Notes under the pieces: model-generated
What the model was told of the DNA's origin: nothing
Databases searched by the model: none
The model's input: the letters and a program-made list of their open reading frames with translations, nothing else
Shown: piece after piece, positions 13,830 through 25,120 of the stretch
How positions within the stretch are numbered: the first letter of the stretch is position 1
How the letters are laid out: each line of letters opens with the position of its first letter
Assembly (NCBI RefSeq): GCF_036320965.1
Contig: NC_092271.1
Span: 2,021,121 to 2,085,120, forward strand
DNA: 64,000 bases
From: Panulirus ornatus
Taxonomy: Eukaryota > Arthropoda > Malacostraca > Decapoda > Palinuridae
Direction: 5' to 3'
Translations under genes and position numbers: made by a program

Positions 13830-16605
13830 AGGGAGTGCTCATCCTCCTCAAAGCTCAGATTGGGGTGTCTAAATATGTGTGGATGTAACCAAGATGAGAT
13901 AAAAGGAGAGATATTATAATATGTTTGAGGAAAGGAACCTGGATGTTTTGGATGTTTTTTAAAGTCAGGGGTTGATGAGAGGACAAGAGCAAAGGAAGGA
14001 GTAGCGCTACTCCTGAAAGAGGAGTTGTGGGAGTATGTGATAGAGTGTAAGAAAGTAAATTCTAGATTGATATGGGTAAAAGTGAAAGTTGATGGAGAGA
14101 GATGGATGATTATTGAGGCCTATGCACATGGGTATGAGAAGAAAGATCATGAGAGGCAAGTGTTTTGGGAACAGCTGAATGAGTGTGTTACTGGTTTTGA
14201 TGCACGAGACTGGGTTATAGTGATGGGTGATATGAATGCAAAGGTGAGTAATATGGCTGTTGAGGGAATAAATTGGTGTACATGGAGTGTTCATGTTGTA
14301 AATGAAAATGGTGAAGAGCTTGTAGATTTGTGTTCTGAAAAAGGACTAGTGATTGGGAATACCAGGCTTAAGAAGAGAGATATACATAAGTATACGTATG
14401 TATGGCCAGAGAGCGTTATTGGATTACATGTTAATTGATAGGCACGTGAAAGAGAGACTTTTGGATGTTAATGTGCTGAAAGGGACAACTGGAGGGATGT
14501 CTGATCATTGTCTTGTGGAAGCGAAGGTGAAGATTTGTAGAGGTTTTCAGAAAAGAAGGACGAATTTGGGGTGAAGAGAGTGGTGAGAGTAAGTGAGCTT
14601 GGAAAGGAGACTTGTGTGAGGAAGTACCAGAAGAGACTGAGTGCAGAATGAAAAAAGGTGAGAGCAAAGGACGTAAGGGGAGTGGTGGAGGAATGTGTTA
14701 TATTTAGGGAAGCAGTGATGGCTTGCGCAAAAGATGCTTGTGGCATGAGGAACGTGGGAGGTAGGTAGATTAGAAAGGATAGTGAGTGGCGAAATGAAGA
14801 ATTAAGATAATTAGTGAGAGAGAAAAGAGAGGCGCTTGCACGATTTTTGCAGGGAAATAGTGCAAATGACTAGGAGATATATAAAACGAAGGGGCAGGAG
14901 GTCAAGAGAAAGGTGCAAGAGGTGAAAAGGAGGGTAAATGAGAGTTGGAGTGAGAGAGTATCATTAAGATTTAGGGAGAATAAAAAGATGTTTTAGAAGG
15001 AGGTAAATATAGTGCATAAGACAAGAGAACAAATGGGAACATTGGTGAAGAGAGCTAATGGGAAGGTAATAACAAGTAATGGTTATGTGAGAAGGAGATA
15101 GAGTATTTTGAAGGTTTGTTGAATGTGTTAGATGATAGAGTGGCAGATATAGTGTGTTTTGGTCGAGGTGGTGTGCGAAGTGAGAGGGTCAGGGAGAATG
15201 ATTTGGTAAACAGAGAAGAGGTAGTGAAAGCTCTGCGGAAGATGAAAACCGGCAAGGCAGCGGTTTTGGATGGTATTGCAGTGGGATCTTTTTAAAAAAG
15301 GGGGATGCCTGTGATGTCGACTGCTTGGTGAGGATATTCACTGTATGTACAGTTCCCAGTGAATGTCGGTTTGCGGCAGGGGTGCGTGATGTCTCCATGG
15401 TTGTATGATTTGTTTATGGATTGGGTTGTTTGGGAGGTGAATGCAAGAGTTTTGAAGAGAGGGGCAAGCATGCAGTCTGTTGTGGACGAGAGGGCTTGGA
15501 AGTTAGTCAGTTGTTGTTCGCTGATGATACAGCGCTGGTGGCTGATTCGGGTGAGAAACTGCAGAAGCTGGTGACTGAGTTTGGTAAAGTATGCGAAAGA
15601 AGAAAGCTGAGAGTAAATGTGAATAAGATCAAGGTTATTAGGTAGAGTAGGCTTGAGGGACAAGTCAATTGGGAGGTAAGTTTGAATGGAGAAAAACTGG
15701 AGGAAGTGAAGTGTTTTAGATATCTTGGAGTGGATCTGGCAGCGGAAGTGAGTCACAGGGTGGGGGAGGTGGCGAAGGTTCTTGGAGCGTTGAGGAATGT
15801 GTAGAAGGCGAGAACATTATCTCAGAAAGCAAAAATGAGTGTGTTTGAAGGAATAGTCGTTCCAACAATGTTATATGGTTGCCAGGCGTGGGCTAGTGAT
15901 AGGATTGTGCGGAGGAAGGTGGATGTGTTGGAAATGAGATTTTTAGGACAATATGTGGTGTGAAGTGGTTTGATCGAGTAAGTAATGAAAGGGTAAGAGA
16001 GATGTATGGTAATGAAAAGAGTGTGGTTGAAAGGGCAGAAGAGGTTGTTTTGAGATGGTTTGGTCAAAAGGAGAGAATGAGTGAGGAAAGATTGAGAAAG
16101 AGGATACATGTGTCAGAGGTGGAGGGAACAAGAAGAAGTGGGAGACCAAATTGGAGGTGGAAGGACGGAGTGAAAAAGAGGGTGAAAGATGTGCAAGGAA
16201 TAGACTGAATTGGAACGATGTGCTGTCAATGCATTGACCAGGGCATGTGAAGCGTCTGGGTTAAACTATGGAAAGTTTTGTAAGGGAACTGTGGTTTCGG
16301 TGTATTATACGTGACAGCTAGAGACTGAGTGTGAACGAATGTGGGTGTCATCTCATGTGTGGCGGGATGGCGACGGGAATGAACATAGGCAGCAAGTATG
16401 AATTATGTACATGTGTATATATGTATATGTTTCTGCATGTATATACATGTATACGTTGAAATGTATAGGTATGTTTATGTGCGTGTGTGGACGTGTATGT
16501 ATATCCATGTGTATGTGGGTGGGTTAGGCCATTCTTTCGTCTGTTTCCTTGCGCTACCTCGCTAACGCATGCGACAGCGACAAAGTAAGATAAGTATATA
16601 TATAT
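13823..16605 (+). pseudogene. Heavily decayed RTE-like LINE with RT deletion
   Basis: This copy lies head to head with the minus-strand copy at 10479-13829. It starts within the 5' head (GAGTGCTCATCCTCCTC) and keeps a mutated endonuclease (14025-14574, GDMNAKVSN and MSDHCLVEAKV still visible). Near 15350 it jumps from just after the start of the RT straight to the [11 protein letters not shown] block. This deletes roughly 400-odd bases, including the first catalytic Asp. FADD survives near 15520. Stops and frameshifts are frequent. The C-terminus ends near 16210 and a long-form 3' UTR with an internal deletion runs to the tail hairpin (about 16552-16586). It is one of the oldest copies of the cluster. 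Confidence 0.82.
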
Positions 16606-16606
16606 G

Positions 16607-16729
16607 CACATTTTTTTTTTTTTCCAAAAGAAGGAACAGAGAAGGGGGCCAGGTGAGGATATTCCCTCAAAGGCCCAGTCCTCTGTTCTTAACGCTACCT
16701 CGCTAACGCGGGAAATGGCGAATAGTTTG

Positions 16730-16737
<8 letters not shown>
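16607..16737 (+). mobile_element. SINE-like element, 5'-truncated copy
   Basis: After a T-run the sequence reads CCAAAAGAAGGAACAGAGAA, then CTCAAAGGCCCAGTCCTCTG, then the tail CGCTACCTCGCTAACGCGGG and TGGCGAATAGTTTGAAA, followed by (TA)n. It matches the 3' two thirds of the element at 19116-19354. It sits in the TA-rich tail of the upstream LINE. It has no coding capacity. Confidence 0.8.

Positions 16738-16801
<64 letters not shown>
16732..16801. repeat. (TA)n tract
   Basis: About 68 bases of TA. It is shared as the tail of the plus-strand SINE-like element and of the minus-strand LINE that follows, so two converging 3' ends meet here. Confidence 0.93.
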
Positions 16802-16804
<3 letters not shown>

Positions 16805-16996
16805 CTTTTTTTATACTTTGTCGCTGTCTCCCGCGTTTGCGAGGTAGCGCAAGGAAACAGACGAAAGAAATGGCCCAACCCCCCCCATACACATGTACAT
16901 ACACACGTCCACACACGCAAATATACATACCTACACAGCTTTCCATGGTTTACCCCGGACGCTTCACATGCCTTGATTCAATCCACTGACAGCACG
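16802..16996 (-). mobile_element. LINE 3' UTR, short form (minus strand)
   Basis: The plus strand reads ATACTTTGTCGCTGTCTCCC then GCGAGGTAGCGCAAGGAAAC, the reverse complement of the tail hairpin. The GT-rich segment and the bases following the stop codon come next. The 258-bp segment of the long form is missing. Confidence 0.84.
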
Positions 16997-17970
16997 TCAA
17001 CCCCTGTATACCACATCGCTCCAATTCACTCTATTCCTTGCCCTCCTTTCACCCTCCTGCATGTTCAGGCCCCGATCACACAAAATCCTTTTCACTCCAT
17101 CTTTCCACCTCCAATTTGGTCTCCCTCTTCTCCTCGTTCCCTCCACCTCCGACACATATATCCTCTTGGTCAATCTTTCCTCACTCATTCTCTCCATGTG
17201 CCCAAACCATTTCAAAACACCCTCTTCTGCTCTCTCAACCACGCTCTTTTTATTTCCACACATCTCTCTTACCTTTACGTTACTTACTCGATCAAACCAC
17301 CTCACACCACACATTGTCCTCAAACATCTCATTTCCAGCACATCCATCCTCCTGCGCACAACTCTATCCATAGCCCACGCCTCGCAACCATACAACATTG
17401 TTGGAACCACTATTCCTTCAAACATACCCATTTTTGCTTTCCGGGATAATGTTCTCGACTTCCACACATTTTTCAAGGCTCCCAAAATTTTCGCCCCCTC
17501 CCCCACCCTATGATCCACTTCCGCTTCCATGGTTCCATCCGCTGACAGATCCACTCCCAGATATCTAAAACACTTCACTTCCTCCAGTTTTTCTCCATTC
17601 AAACTCACCTCCCAATTGACTTGAACCTCAACCCTACTGTACCTAATAACCTTGCTCTTATTCACATTTACTCTTAACTTTCTTCTTCCACACACTTTTC
17701 CAAACTCCGTCACCAGCTTCTGCAGTTTCTCACATGAATCCGCCACCAGCGCTGTATCATCAGCGAACAACAACTGACTCACTTCCCAAGCTCTCTCATC
17801 CCCAACAGACTTCATACTTGCCACTCTTTCCAAGACTCTTGCATTTACCTCCCTAACAACCCCATCCATAAACAAATTAAACAACCATGGAGACATCACA
17901 CACCCCTGCCGCAAACCTACATTCACTGAGAACCAATCACTTTCCTCTCTTCCTACACGTACACATGCCT

Positions 17971-17971
<1 letters not shown>
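16997..17971 (-). CDS. RTE-like LINE, C-terminal half of RT, open but partial
   Basis: About 325 codons are open on the minus strand, from the [17 protein letters not shown] block of the RT to the usual C-terminal stop. They include [18 protein letters not shown] and [11 protein letters not shown]. The first catalytic Asp (AYDRVD) and everything before it are missing because the copy is truncated at the (TA)n tract beginning at 17972. The frame can be read further upstream only as Tyr-Ile repeats from that tract and then unrelated sequence up to 18208, which I do not count as coding. It is a young insertion of the short-UTR type with no enzyme activity expected. Confidence 0.85.

Positions 17972-18048
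<77 letters not shown>
17972..18048. repeat. (TA)n tract at LINE 5' truncation point
   Basis: About 75 bases of TA directly at the truncated 5' end of the minus-strand LINE copy, which also has TA at its 3' end. Confidence 0.93.
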
Positions 18049-18051
<3 letters not shown>

Positions 18052-19115
18052 ACCTACAGTCTTTGTGAAAGCCTAAGTACCCAGTCTTGTGGCAGATATA
18101 AACATCGATAGAATTACAATTATGGGCGAGTGTGGATATGTGACCTGAGAAGTCATATATACATTTATCATAAATTACAAATCGAACCTTGCTTGGTTTG
18201 GTTTCCATCTGCCCCAGTTGGCATATTCAACCTTGATGTGGAATCCTTGAGACTTTCTAAAGAAACAGGATAATGACAAATGATTTTTCACATGGCTTTG
18301 TTTCATGTGTTCAGTTCTGATATTCCAAGAATACCTTTTGTAAATCATGATGGAGAAGGAGTTCTCACTTGAATTCATGTTAGGAGACCTGGGTAGTCAG
18401 TCAAAAAGTTCTCTCTGGATAGTACTCATAGATATTCACATATTTGGCTAATATGGAATTTCCTTCCAATTCAGTGACGCAAGTGTTGTCTCTCCATAGG
18501 TCACACTGATATCAGTTAATCTCATTGTACATTTTTTGTAAGATGCTGATTATAGATCATACATGTAGACCAGGGTTACAGTACTGGAGAAGAATCTTAC
18601 ACTTAAGACTGGTCTCAAACTGTATTTCATCATCTTAGAAGTGTGGAGAGCATTGAGGACTATGCTTTAGTCTGTATATGGGGGTTGATGACTTTGTAGT
18701 GCGTGTCTGAGTTTTTGAGAACCTGAGATCTTGAAAGAGCCAAAGACAATGTATCTTTTTTATGTATATTCAGCAGGGTATGTACTGTAATGACACATTA
18801 AAAATAAGATCTTGATTATGTTTGGTTTGTTACAAGCATATGTTCTTATGATCATAATTTAAAAATTGGGATTTTGTGACTTGCCTCAAAACTTGACAAG
18901 GTACTTGCTCTTAAATAATAATGGATTCATTCCTGATATAGATGTGGTACTTCAGTGCAACACTGTTTTAGACAAATGGATGCATGTTGTCACTGATTCA
19001 TATGGTTAGAAGATAGATTTTGGAAAAAATCTACATAAGTAGAGAACACCATCCTATTTTGACATCTCTTCACATGTGGGGGACTTCACAGACTCAAAAG
19101 AAAATGTCCTCTTAT
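18049..19115. other. No gene or repeat recognised
   Basis: Roughly 1 kb of AT-rich DNA without tandem repeats, LINE homology or a coding frame I would defend. It may be single-copy sequence into which the surrounding elements inserted. Confidence 0.55.
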
Positions 19116-19354
19116 CACAGGGGAGAAAGAATACTTCCCACGTATTCCCTGCGTGTCGTAGAAGGCGACTAAAAGGGGAGGGAGCGGGGGGCTGGAAATC
19201 CTCCCCTCTCGTTTTTTTTTTTTTAATTTTCCAAAAGAAGGAACAGAGAATTGGGCCAGGTGAGGGTATTCCCTCAAAGGCCCAGTCCTCTGTTCTTAAC
19301 GCTACCTCGCTAATGCGGGAAATGGCGAATAGTTTGAAAAAAAAAAAAAATATA
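19116..19354 (+). mobile_element. SINE-like element, LINE head plus LINE tail, longest copy
   Basis: About 240 bp starting at GAGAAAGAATACTTCCCACG. The first roughly 175 bases align with the 5' head of full-length LINE copies (minus-strand copy ending near 32303): GTGTCGTAGAAGGCGACTAA, the G-rich GGGCTGGAAATCCTCCCC segment, CCAAAAGAAGGAACAGAG and CTCAAAGGCCCAG. It then passes at TCTGTTCTTAA into the LINE-type tail hairpin. That hairpin has CGCT 19300-19303, CTCGC 19306-19310, GCGGG 19315-19319 and GGCG 19324-19327, and the copy ends in A-run and (TA)n. A tRNA-type box A/B pair is not evident, so promoter origin is open. It is probably mobilised by the LINE enzyme. Confidence 0.82.
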
Positions 19355-19372
19355 TATATATATATATTTACC

Positions 19373-19889
19373 TCCTTCCAGAACATCTTTTTATTCTCCA
19401 TAAAATTTAATGATACTCTCTCACCCCAACTCTCATTTGCCCTTTTTTTCACCTCTTGCACCTTTCTCTTGACCTCCTGTCTCTTTCTTTTATACATCTC
19501 CCACTCAATTGCATTTTTTCCCTGCAAAAATCGTCCAAATGCCTCTCTCTTCTCTTTCACTAATACTCTTACTTCTTCATCCCACCACTCACTACCCTTT
19601 CTAATCAACCCACCTCCCACTCTTCTCATGCCACAAGCATCTTTTGCGCAATCCATCACTGATTCCCTAAATACATCCCATTCCTCCCCCACTCCCCTTT
19701 CTTCCATTGTACTCACCTTTTTCCATTCTGTACTCAGTCTCTCCTGGTACTTCCTCACACAGGTCGACTTCCCAAGCTCACTTACTCTCACCACCCTCTT
19801 CACCCCAACATTCACTCTTCTTTTCTGGAAACCCATACAAATCTTCACCTTAGCCTCCACAAGATAATGATCAGACATCCCTCCAGCTG
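19373..19889 (-). mobile_element. Inverted 5' segment of a twin-primed LINE
   Basis: On the minus strand this covers the end of the endonuclease ([13 protein letters not shown]) and the linker to WKEVN, in open frame. Its far end stops at consensus ...GGAGGTAAATA. The plus-strand part beginning at 19890 takes up the consensus again at GCGTAAGACAAGGGAGC, only a few bases further on. The two pieces therefore form one insertion whose 5' part was inverted. The left edge sits in the (TA)n tail of the SINE-like element. Confidence 0.9.
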
Positions 19890-21611
19890 CGTAAGACAAG
19901 GGAGCAAATGGGAACTTCAGTGAAGGGCGCAAATGGGGAGGTGATAACAAGTAGTGGTGATGTGAGAAGGAGATGGAGTGAGTATTTTGAAGGTTTGTTG
20001 AATGTGTTTGATGATAGAGTGGCAGATATAGGGTGTTTTGGTCGAGGTGGTGTGCAAAGTGAGAGGGTTAGGGAAAATGATTTGGTAAACAGATAAGAGG
20101 TAGTGAAAGCTTTGCGGAAGATGAAAGCCGGCAAGGCAGCAGGTTTGGATGGTATTGCAGTGGAATTTATTAAAAAAGGGGGTGACTGTATTGTTGACTG
20201 GTTGGTAAGGTTATCTAATGTATGTATGACTCATGGTGAGGTGCCTGAGAATTGGCGGAATGCGTGCATAGTGCCATTGTACAAAGGCAAAGGGGATAAG
20301 AGTGAGTGCTCAAATTACAGAGGTATAAGTTTGTTGAGTATTCCTGGTAAATTATATGGGAGGGTATTGATTGAGAGGGTGAAGGCATTTACAGAGCATT
20401 AGATTGGGGAAGAGCAGTGTGGTTTCAGAAGTGGTAGAGGATGTGTGGATCAGGTGTTTGCTTTGAAGAATGTATGTGAGAAATACTTAGAAAAGCAAAT
20501 GGATTTGTATGTAGCATTTATGGATCTGGAGAAGGCATATGATAGAGTTGATAGAGATGCTCTGTGGAAGGTATTAAGAATATATGGTGTGGGAGGAAAG
20601 TTGTTAGAAGCAGTGAAAAGTTTTTATCGAGGATGTAAGGCATGTGTACGTGTAGGAAGAGAGGAAAGTGATTGGTTCTCAGTGAATGTAGGTTTGCGGC
20701 AGGGGTGTGTGATGTCTCCATGGTTGTTTAATTTGTTTATGGATGGGGTTGTTAGGGAGGTAAATGCAAGAGTTTTGGAAAGAGGGGCAAGTATGAAGTC
20801 TGTTGGGGATGAGAGAGCTTGGGAAGTGAGTCAGTTGTTGTTCGCTGATGATACAGCGCTGGTGGCTGATTCATGTGAGAAACTGCAGAAGCTGGTGACT
20901 GAGTTTGGTAAAGTGTGTGGAAGAAGAAAGTTAAGAGTAAATGTGAATAAGAGCAAGGTTATTAGGTACAGTAGGGTTGAGGGTCAAGTCAATTAGGAGG
21001 TGAGTTTGAATGGAGAAAAACTGGAGGAAGTGAAGTGTTTTAGATATCTGGGAGTGGATCTGGCAGCGGATGGAACCATGGAAGCGGAAGTGGATCATAG
21101 GGTGGGGGAGGGGGCGAAAATTCTGGGGGCCTTGAAGAATGTGTGGAAGTCGAGAACATTATCTCGGAAAGCAAAAATGGGTATGTTTGAAGGAATAGTG
21201 GTTCCAACAATGTTGTATGGTTGCGAGGCGTGGGCTATGGATAGAGTTGTGCGCAGGAGGATGGATGTGCTGGAAATGAGATGTTTGAGGACAATGTGTG
21301 GTGTGAGGTGGTTTGATCGAGTGAGTAACGTAAGGGTAAGAGAGATGTGTGGAAATAAAAAGAGCGTGGTTGAGAGAGCAGAAGAGGGTGTTTTGAAGTG
21401 GTTTGGGCACATGGAGAGAATGAGTGAGGAAAGATTGACCAAGAGGATATATGTGTCGGAGGTGGAGGGAACGAGGAGAAGAGGGAGACCAAATTGGAGG
21501 TGGAAAGATGGAGTGAAAAAGATTTTGTGTGATCGGGGCCTGAACATGCAGGAGGGTGAAAGGAGGGCAAGGAACAGAGTGAATTGGAGCGATGTGGTAT
21601 ACCGGGGTTGA
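19890..21611 (+). pseudogene. RTE-like LINE, linker end to C-terminus, direct part of twin-primed copy
   Basis: The reading frame contains RT and C-terminus with all landmarks (AYDRVD about 20540, [11 protein letters not shown] about 20693, FADD about 20843, [11 protein letters not shown] about 21485). It is interrupted by three nonsense codons at about 20094, 20400 and 20994 (Glu, Gln and Trp codons in sister copies). No frameshift is seen. The nearly unmutated state with only point stops marks a recent insertion. Together with 19373-19889 it makes a copy that lacks the N-terminal endonuclease. Confidence 0.9.
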
Positions 21612-21808
21612 CGTGCTGTCAGTGAATTGAATCAAGGCATGTGAAGCGTCTGGGGTAAACCATGGAAAGCTGTGTAGGTATGTATATTTGCTTGTGTGGA
21701 CGTATGCATATACATGTGTATGGGGGGGGGTTGGGCCATCTCTTTCGTCTGTTTCCTTGCGCTACCTCGCAAACGCGGGAGACAGCGACAAAGTATAATA
21801 AATAAATA

Positions 21809-21811
<3 letters not shown>
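21612..21811 (+). mobile_element. LINE 3' UTR, short form
   Basis: This has the same order as at 7715: ACCATGGAAAG, GT-rich stretch, G-run (21722-21730), tail hairpin with TTGCGCTACCTCGCAAACG, then AATAAATAAATAA leading into TA. AATAAA close to the end may serve as the polyadenylation signal. Confidence 0.85.

Positions 21812-21886
<75 letters not shown>
21812..21886. repeat. (TA)n tail tract
   Basis: About 74 bases of TA ending the twin-primed LINE. Unique-looking sequence follows. Confidence 0.93.
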
Positions 21887-21888
<2 letters not shown>

Positions 21889-23278
21889 CTACGAGAAGAC
21901 TATATAACTTCTGTTACTTATGAAGCTAGGTTTGATGAAAGTCAGTAGAGATTAAAGAATCGAAATGGAGATTAGTTAGAACTTCGAGATATTTAAGGTC
22001 ATCATACGTGATAAAAGGAGTCAAAGTTTACTAAGAATATTAGGCATGACGACGTATCTGTCTATGAAGATACCCAGAAGAGCTGAGGTAGTTGATGGTT
22101 GTGGCATGAAGCAGCAGAAAGGATATCGAAACTGAGGACAGCCACATATGAGATAACTAACTATTAGATATGACTGAGGAAGTTTGTGATGATGACTGGG
22201 AGCGGTGAAGGTTATGGAGCCTGGTATGACTGAAACCCTCAAATGGTGTCTAAACTTTTAAGTTTAATATGGAGTAAAAATAGAGATGTTATAAGAGATG
22301 ACAGATTAAGAGTATACGCACTGAAAGTAACTAGAAGATATCTTATAGATGAGTAAGTTACAGAAACCTGCTAAGTCTAGTGCCAGAGATAACTCATGTA
22401 TGAGAGGATCAAATTTCTGAAGATCCTCACTACAGAAGACGATGATGAAGCACTGATTTACCTCAGTTGATAAACTCACTCGAAGCTGGATATCATGCAT
22501 GGAAGACGAGATCGCTCCTGGCACTACATGACGTAACTCCTGAAACTCTATGTTCACACACAGAGTGAGGCCTGTCACCCAGGGGGATCCATGATAAGTT
22601 CTTCCAGAAAGAGACTATAAATGGATGATACTTCTACGTGCAGGTAATCTCATGTGATAAAGCTCGTCCACTTTAGAGGGTTCAGTCTAAGGAAGATCCC
22701 CACAATCAAATGAACTTTGGGTGAGTAAGTTTATATGTACGAGACTTCAACTATAGCTCAGTTAACTACACGGCTCCTTCACCAAAGACCTCATCATCTC
22801 CATCTCCTTCAGGATAAACCACCTACCTTCTTCAACAAAGGACCCACGCACTCACCTCACGATCTACAACAGACCTATCTGCTAAGGCAGGGCTCATTTG
22901 GAAGAGATCCCTCGTTTAAGGAAAAGCCATTTAAACGAGCCCCCATCTAAGAGAGACCCATTCTGGAAAGCCCCAATTTGGAGCGTACCTTCAGAAGTAC
23001 CTTCCATCGGCGGAAAGAAATTTCTCATGGCTGAGAACCTATATGAAAAAAAGGAATGATCATTCAGACAGCCACCATACAGGGGAGACCACATCTACGA
23101 GAGCTCCCAACCCATCTGGGTTAACCCATCCATGGAAGACCACCATCGAGAACATCCAGGTAAGCCGCCATTTGGAGGCTTCTCCGGCCCAGCGCAGCTG
23201 CAGCCCCAGCAAGATATAAATCAGGAGATGGGCATGTCAGCTGACGGCCAGCCGCGCCTGTGAATAACGAGCGGTCTG

Positions 23279-23279
<1 letters not shown>
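21887..23279. other. No gene recognised
   Basis: About 1.4 kb of mixed composition without mobile-element homology that I can see. The stretch 22720-23110 has a run of loosely similar purine-rich phrases (GAGACC, GAAGACC) but no clear period. Short open frames carry no domain. Confidence 0.5.
23212..23245 (+). promoter_or_regulatory. Possible TATA/initiator pair
   Basis: TATAAAT at 23215 is followed about 22-24 bases later by TCAGC, near an initiator-like start, in a locally GC-rich island and just upstream of a (CT)n tract. Such a combination can be a core promoter, but no downstream gene is recognised and the spacing is short. This may be chance. Confidence 0.18.

Positions 23280-23362
<83 letters not shown>
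23280..23362. repeat. (CT)n microsatellite
   Basis: About 83 bases of pure CT. Arg-Glu repeats read from the other strand are translation of the dinucleotide. Confidence 0.97.
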
Positions 23363-23366
<4 letters not shown>

Positions 23367-24055
23367 GACCTCGTAACCATTCCTCAACGCTCACAATTCT
23401 CCACACAGCCAGGCAGGCAGCTTCCCATTCCTGCTCCATCCAGTACTTATTTTCCAGTCGATGCTTCCATAACTCCGTCACGCACCCGCTGCCACAAGTG
23501 ACTCGCTAAGCCTCTCTAAATTCTCCCGTCGCTGAGCTTAGCGAAAAACAGTCATGAAAATGTCGATAGTTGCATCTTGTTTGTCTTAACAAAACGTCTT
23601 TCTCTTTACGTTATTCAACATAGTCATTTCTTCAGCATCAGTATATCTTCCTTCTGTGACTTTAATCATAAACAAAACCTTATTCTCCTAAACTCGAGCA
23701 TAACCCACAATGGAACTTCCACTTTTCGGCCAAACAATAGCAAGAATTTGTGATCGCTGCTTGTAAATACAGCAGCTCGTCCTTGTAATACAAGAAGCCG
23801 CTCACCTTCAGCCGACCCAAATGCTGAGGTAAGACGTAGATGAACAGTTGAAGACGAGAGTGATAATTGTGGCTGGACGAAGTGTAACGTACATGTGTTG
23901 ACGGACAGACAACAGCAGGATGTTACTCAGAGACAACCAAACATCTGCTGATGTGACGACTGTTCATATGATTATCTCGGTGTTAAGAAGACAGAGTTTC
24001 ACACACTTGTTGCTACGTCTCTTAACCGAGTGTATGTGCGCAATGTCTTTACTCC
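23363..24055. other. Nothing recognised
   Basis: Mixed-composition DNA without repeats or a supported gene. Confidence 0.5.
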
Positions 24056-24099
24056 TATATGCACATACACACAGACACACACACAGACACACAGACAGA

Positions 24100-24161
<62 letters not shown>

Positions 24162-24183
24162 AACACACACACACACACACACC
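24056..24183. repeat. (CA)n microsatellite with CAGA interruptions
   Basis: A (CACA/CAGA) compound tract of about 125 bases, interrupted near 24156 and 24161. Confidence 0.95.
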
Positions 24184-24330
24184 AGCCTAAGTCAGTTGCT
24201 CATTTATCGACCAAGCCAAAGGGGAAGATGAACATATGGGTTGGATATGAACCGAATGCCACGCCTAAAGCTCGAACTCATAGTGGCCTGTGTTCATACA
24301 TACGAACCTCACCACAGGTCAGCTGACCCG
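24184..24330 (-). mobile_element. tRNA-type SINE remnant, copy 1
   Basis: The plus strand contains AAGGGGAAGATGAACATATG and GCTCGAACTC. The second, read on the minus strand as GAGTTCGAGC, resembles an RNA polymerase III box B. The same order of blocks occurs at 35885-36030 at roughly two-thirds identity, so the two are copies of one old dispersed family. A box A is not evident. The 5' and 3' limits are uncertain. Confidence 0.45.
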
Positions 24331-24782
24331 GGAACATCAACATCGTGTCTGAGAAGTTCAATAATTCATCGTAATTCGTGCCAGCGAACCCGACAACTGT
24401 GAACCATAACCTCTGCTCCTATTCTTCCCTCCCAAGCCTGTAAATGCTCTGCTCAGTAGTCAGTAAGGCCATCAATCTCTGCTCTCCTCTCCTTGATGGG
24501 AAAATCAATCCCAAGTGTCTACCTAACATCCAGATATTCGTTTCCACGTCTACTGAGACCTTGGTGTCTACTTCTCACCGAAGGCCACATATTTCTGCAA
24601 TTTCGGGGAAGAACTTGTTCGAAAAGTGTGTGTGCGTGTGCGTGCGCGCGCGTGTGTGTGTGTCTGTTTGTCTGTCTGTCTGTCATTCTGTCTGTCTGCC
24701 TGTCTGTCATGCAGATAATCTAGGTCTAGAAACTATGAAATGAACAGCAACTGTACCTGAGTCATCGTTGAACCATCATCAT
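24331..24782. other. Unannotated stretch with a (GT)/(CTGT) microsatellite
   Basis: No gene is recognised. Positions 24628-24710 are GTGTGTGCGTGCGCGCGCG and then CTGT/CTGC repeats. Confidence 0.6.
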
Positions 24783-24791
24783 TATATATGC

Positions 24792-24862
<71 letters not shown>

Positions 24863-24870
24863 TTTTTTCA
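24783..24870. repeat. (TA)n(T)n tract
   Basis: About 55 bases of TA followed by about 25 T. This is the reverse-complement A/TA tail of the minus-strand SINE-like element next to it. Confidence 0.93.
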
Positions 24871-25013
24871 TACTATTCACTATTTCCCGCGTTAGCGAGG
24901 TAGCGTTAAGAACAGAGGACTGAGCCTTTGAGGGAATATCCTCACTTGGCCCCCTTCTCTGTTCCTTCTTTTGGAAAATTAAAAATGAGAGGGGAGGATT
25001 TCCATCCCGCCGC
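24869..25013 (-). mobile_element. SINE-like element, minus strand
   Basis: The plus strand reads CTATTTCCCGCGTTAGCGAG then GGCCCCCTTCTCTGTTCC and GAGAGGGGAGGATTTCCA. This is the reverse complement of the element at 19116 from its tail to the G-rich part of its head. The 5' end is cut at GCCGC by the next TA tract. It is the third copy in the window. Confidence 0.82.

Positions 25014-25120
<107 letters not shown>

Noticed and set aside
16997..18208. 403-codon minus-strand frame as a full gene
   Set aside because: Its first 80 codons are unrelated sequence plus Tyr-Ile repeats from (TA)n; only 16997-17971 belongs to the LINE.
23121..23481. Arg-Glu-rich frames
   Set aside because: They translate the (CT)n tract on the minus strand.
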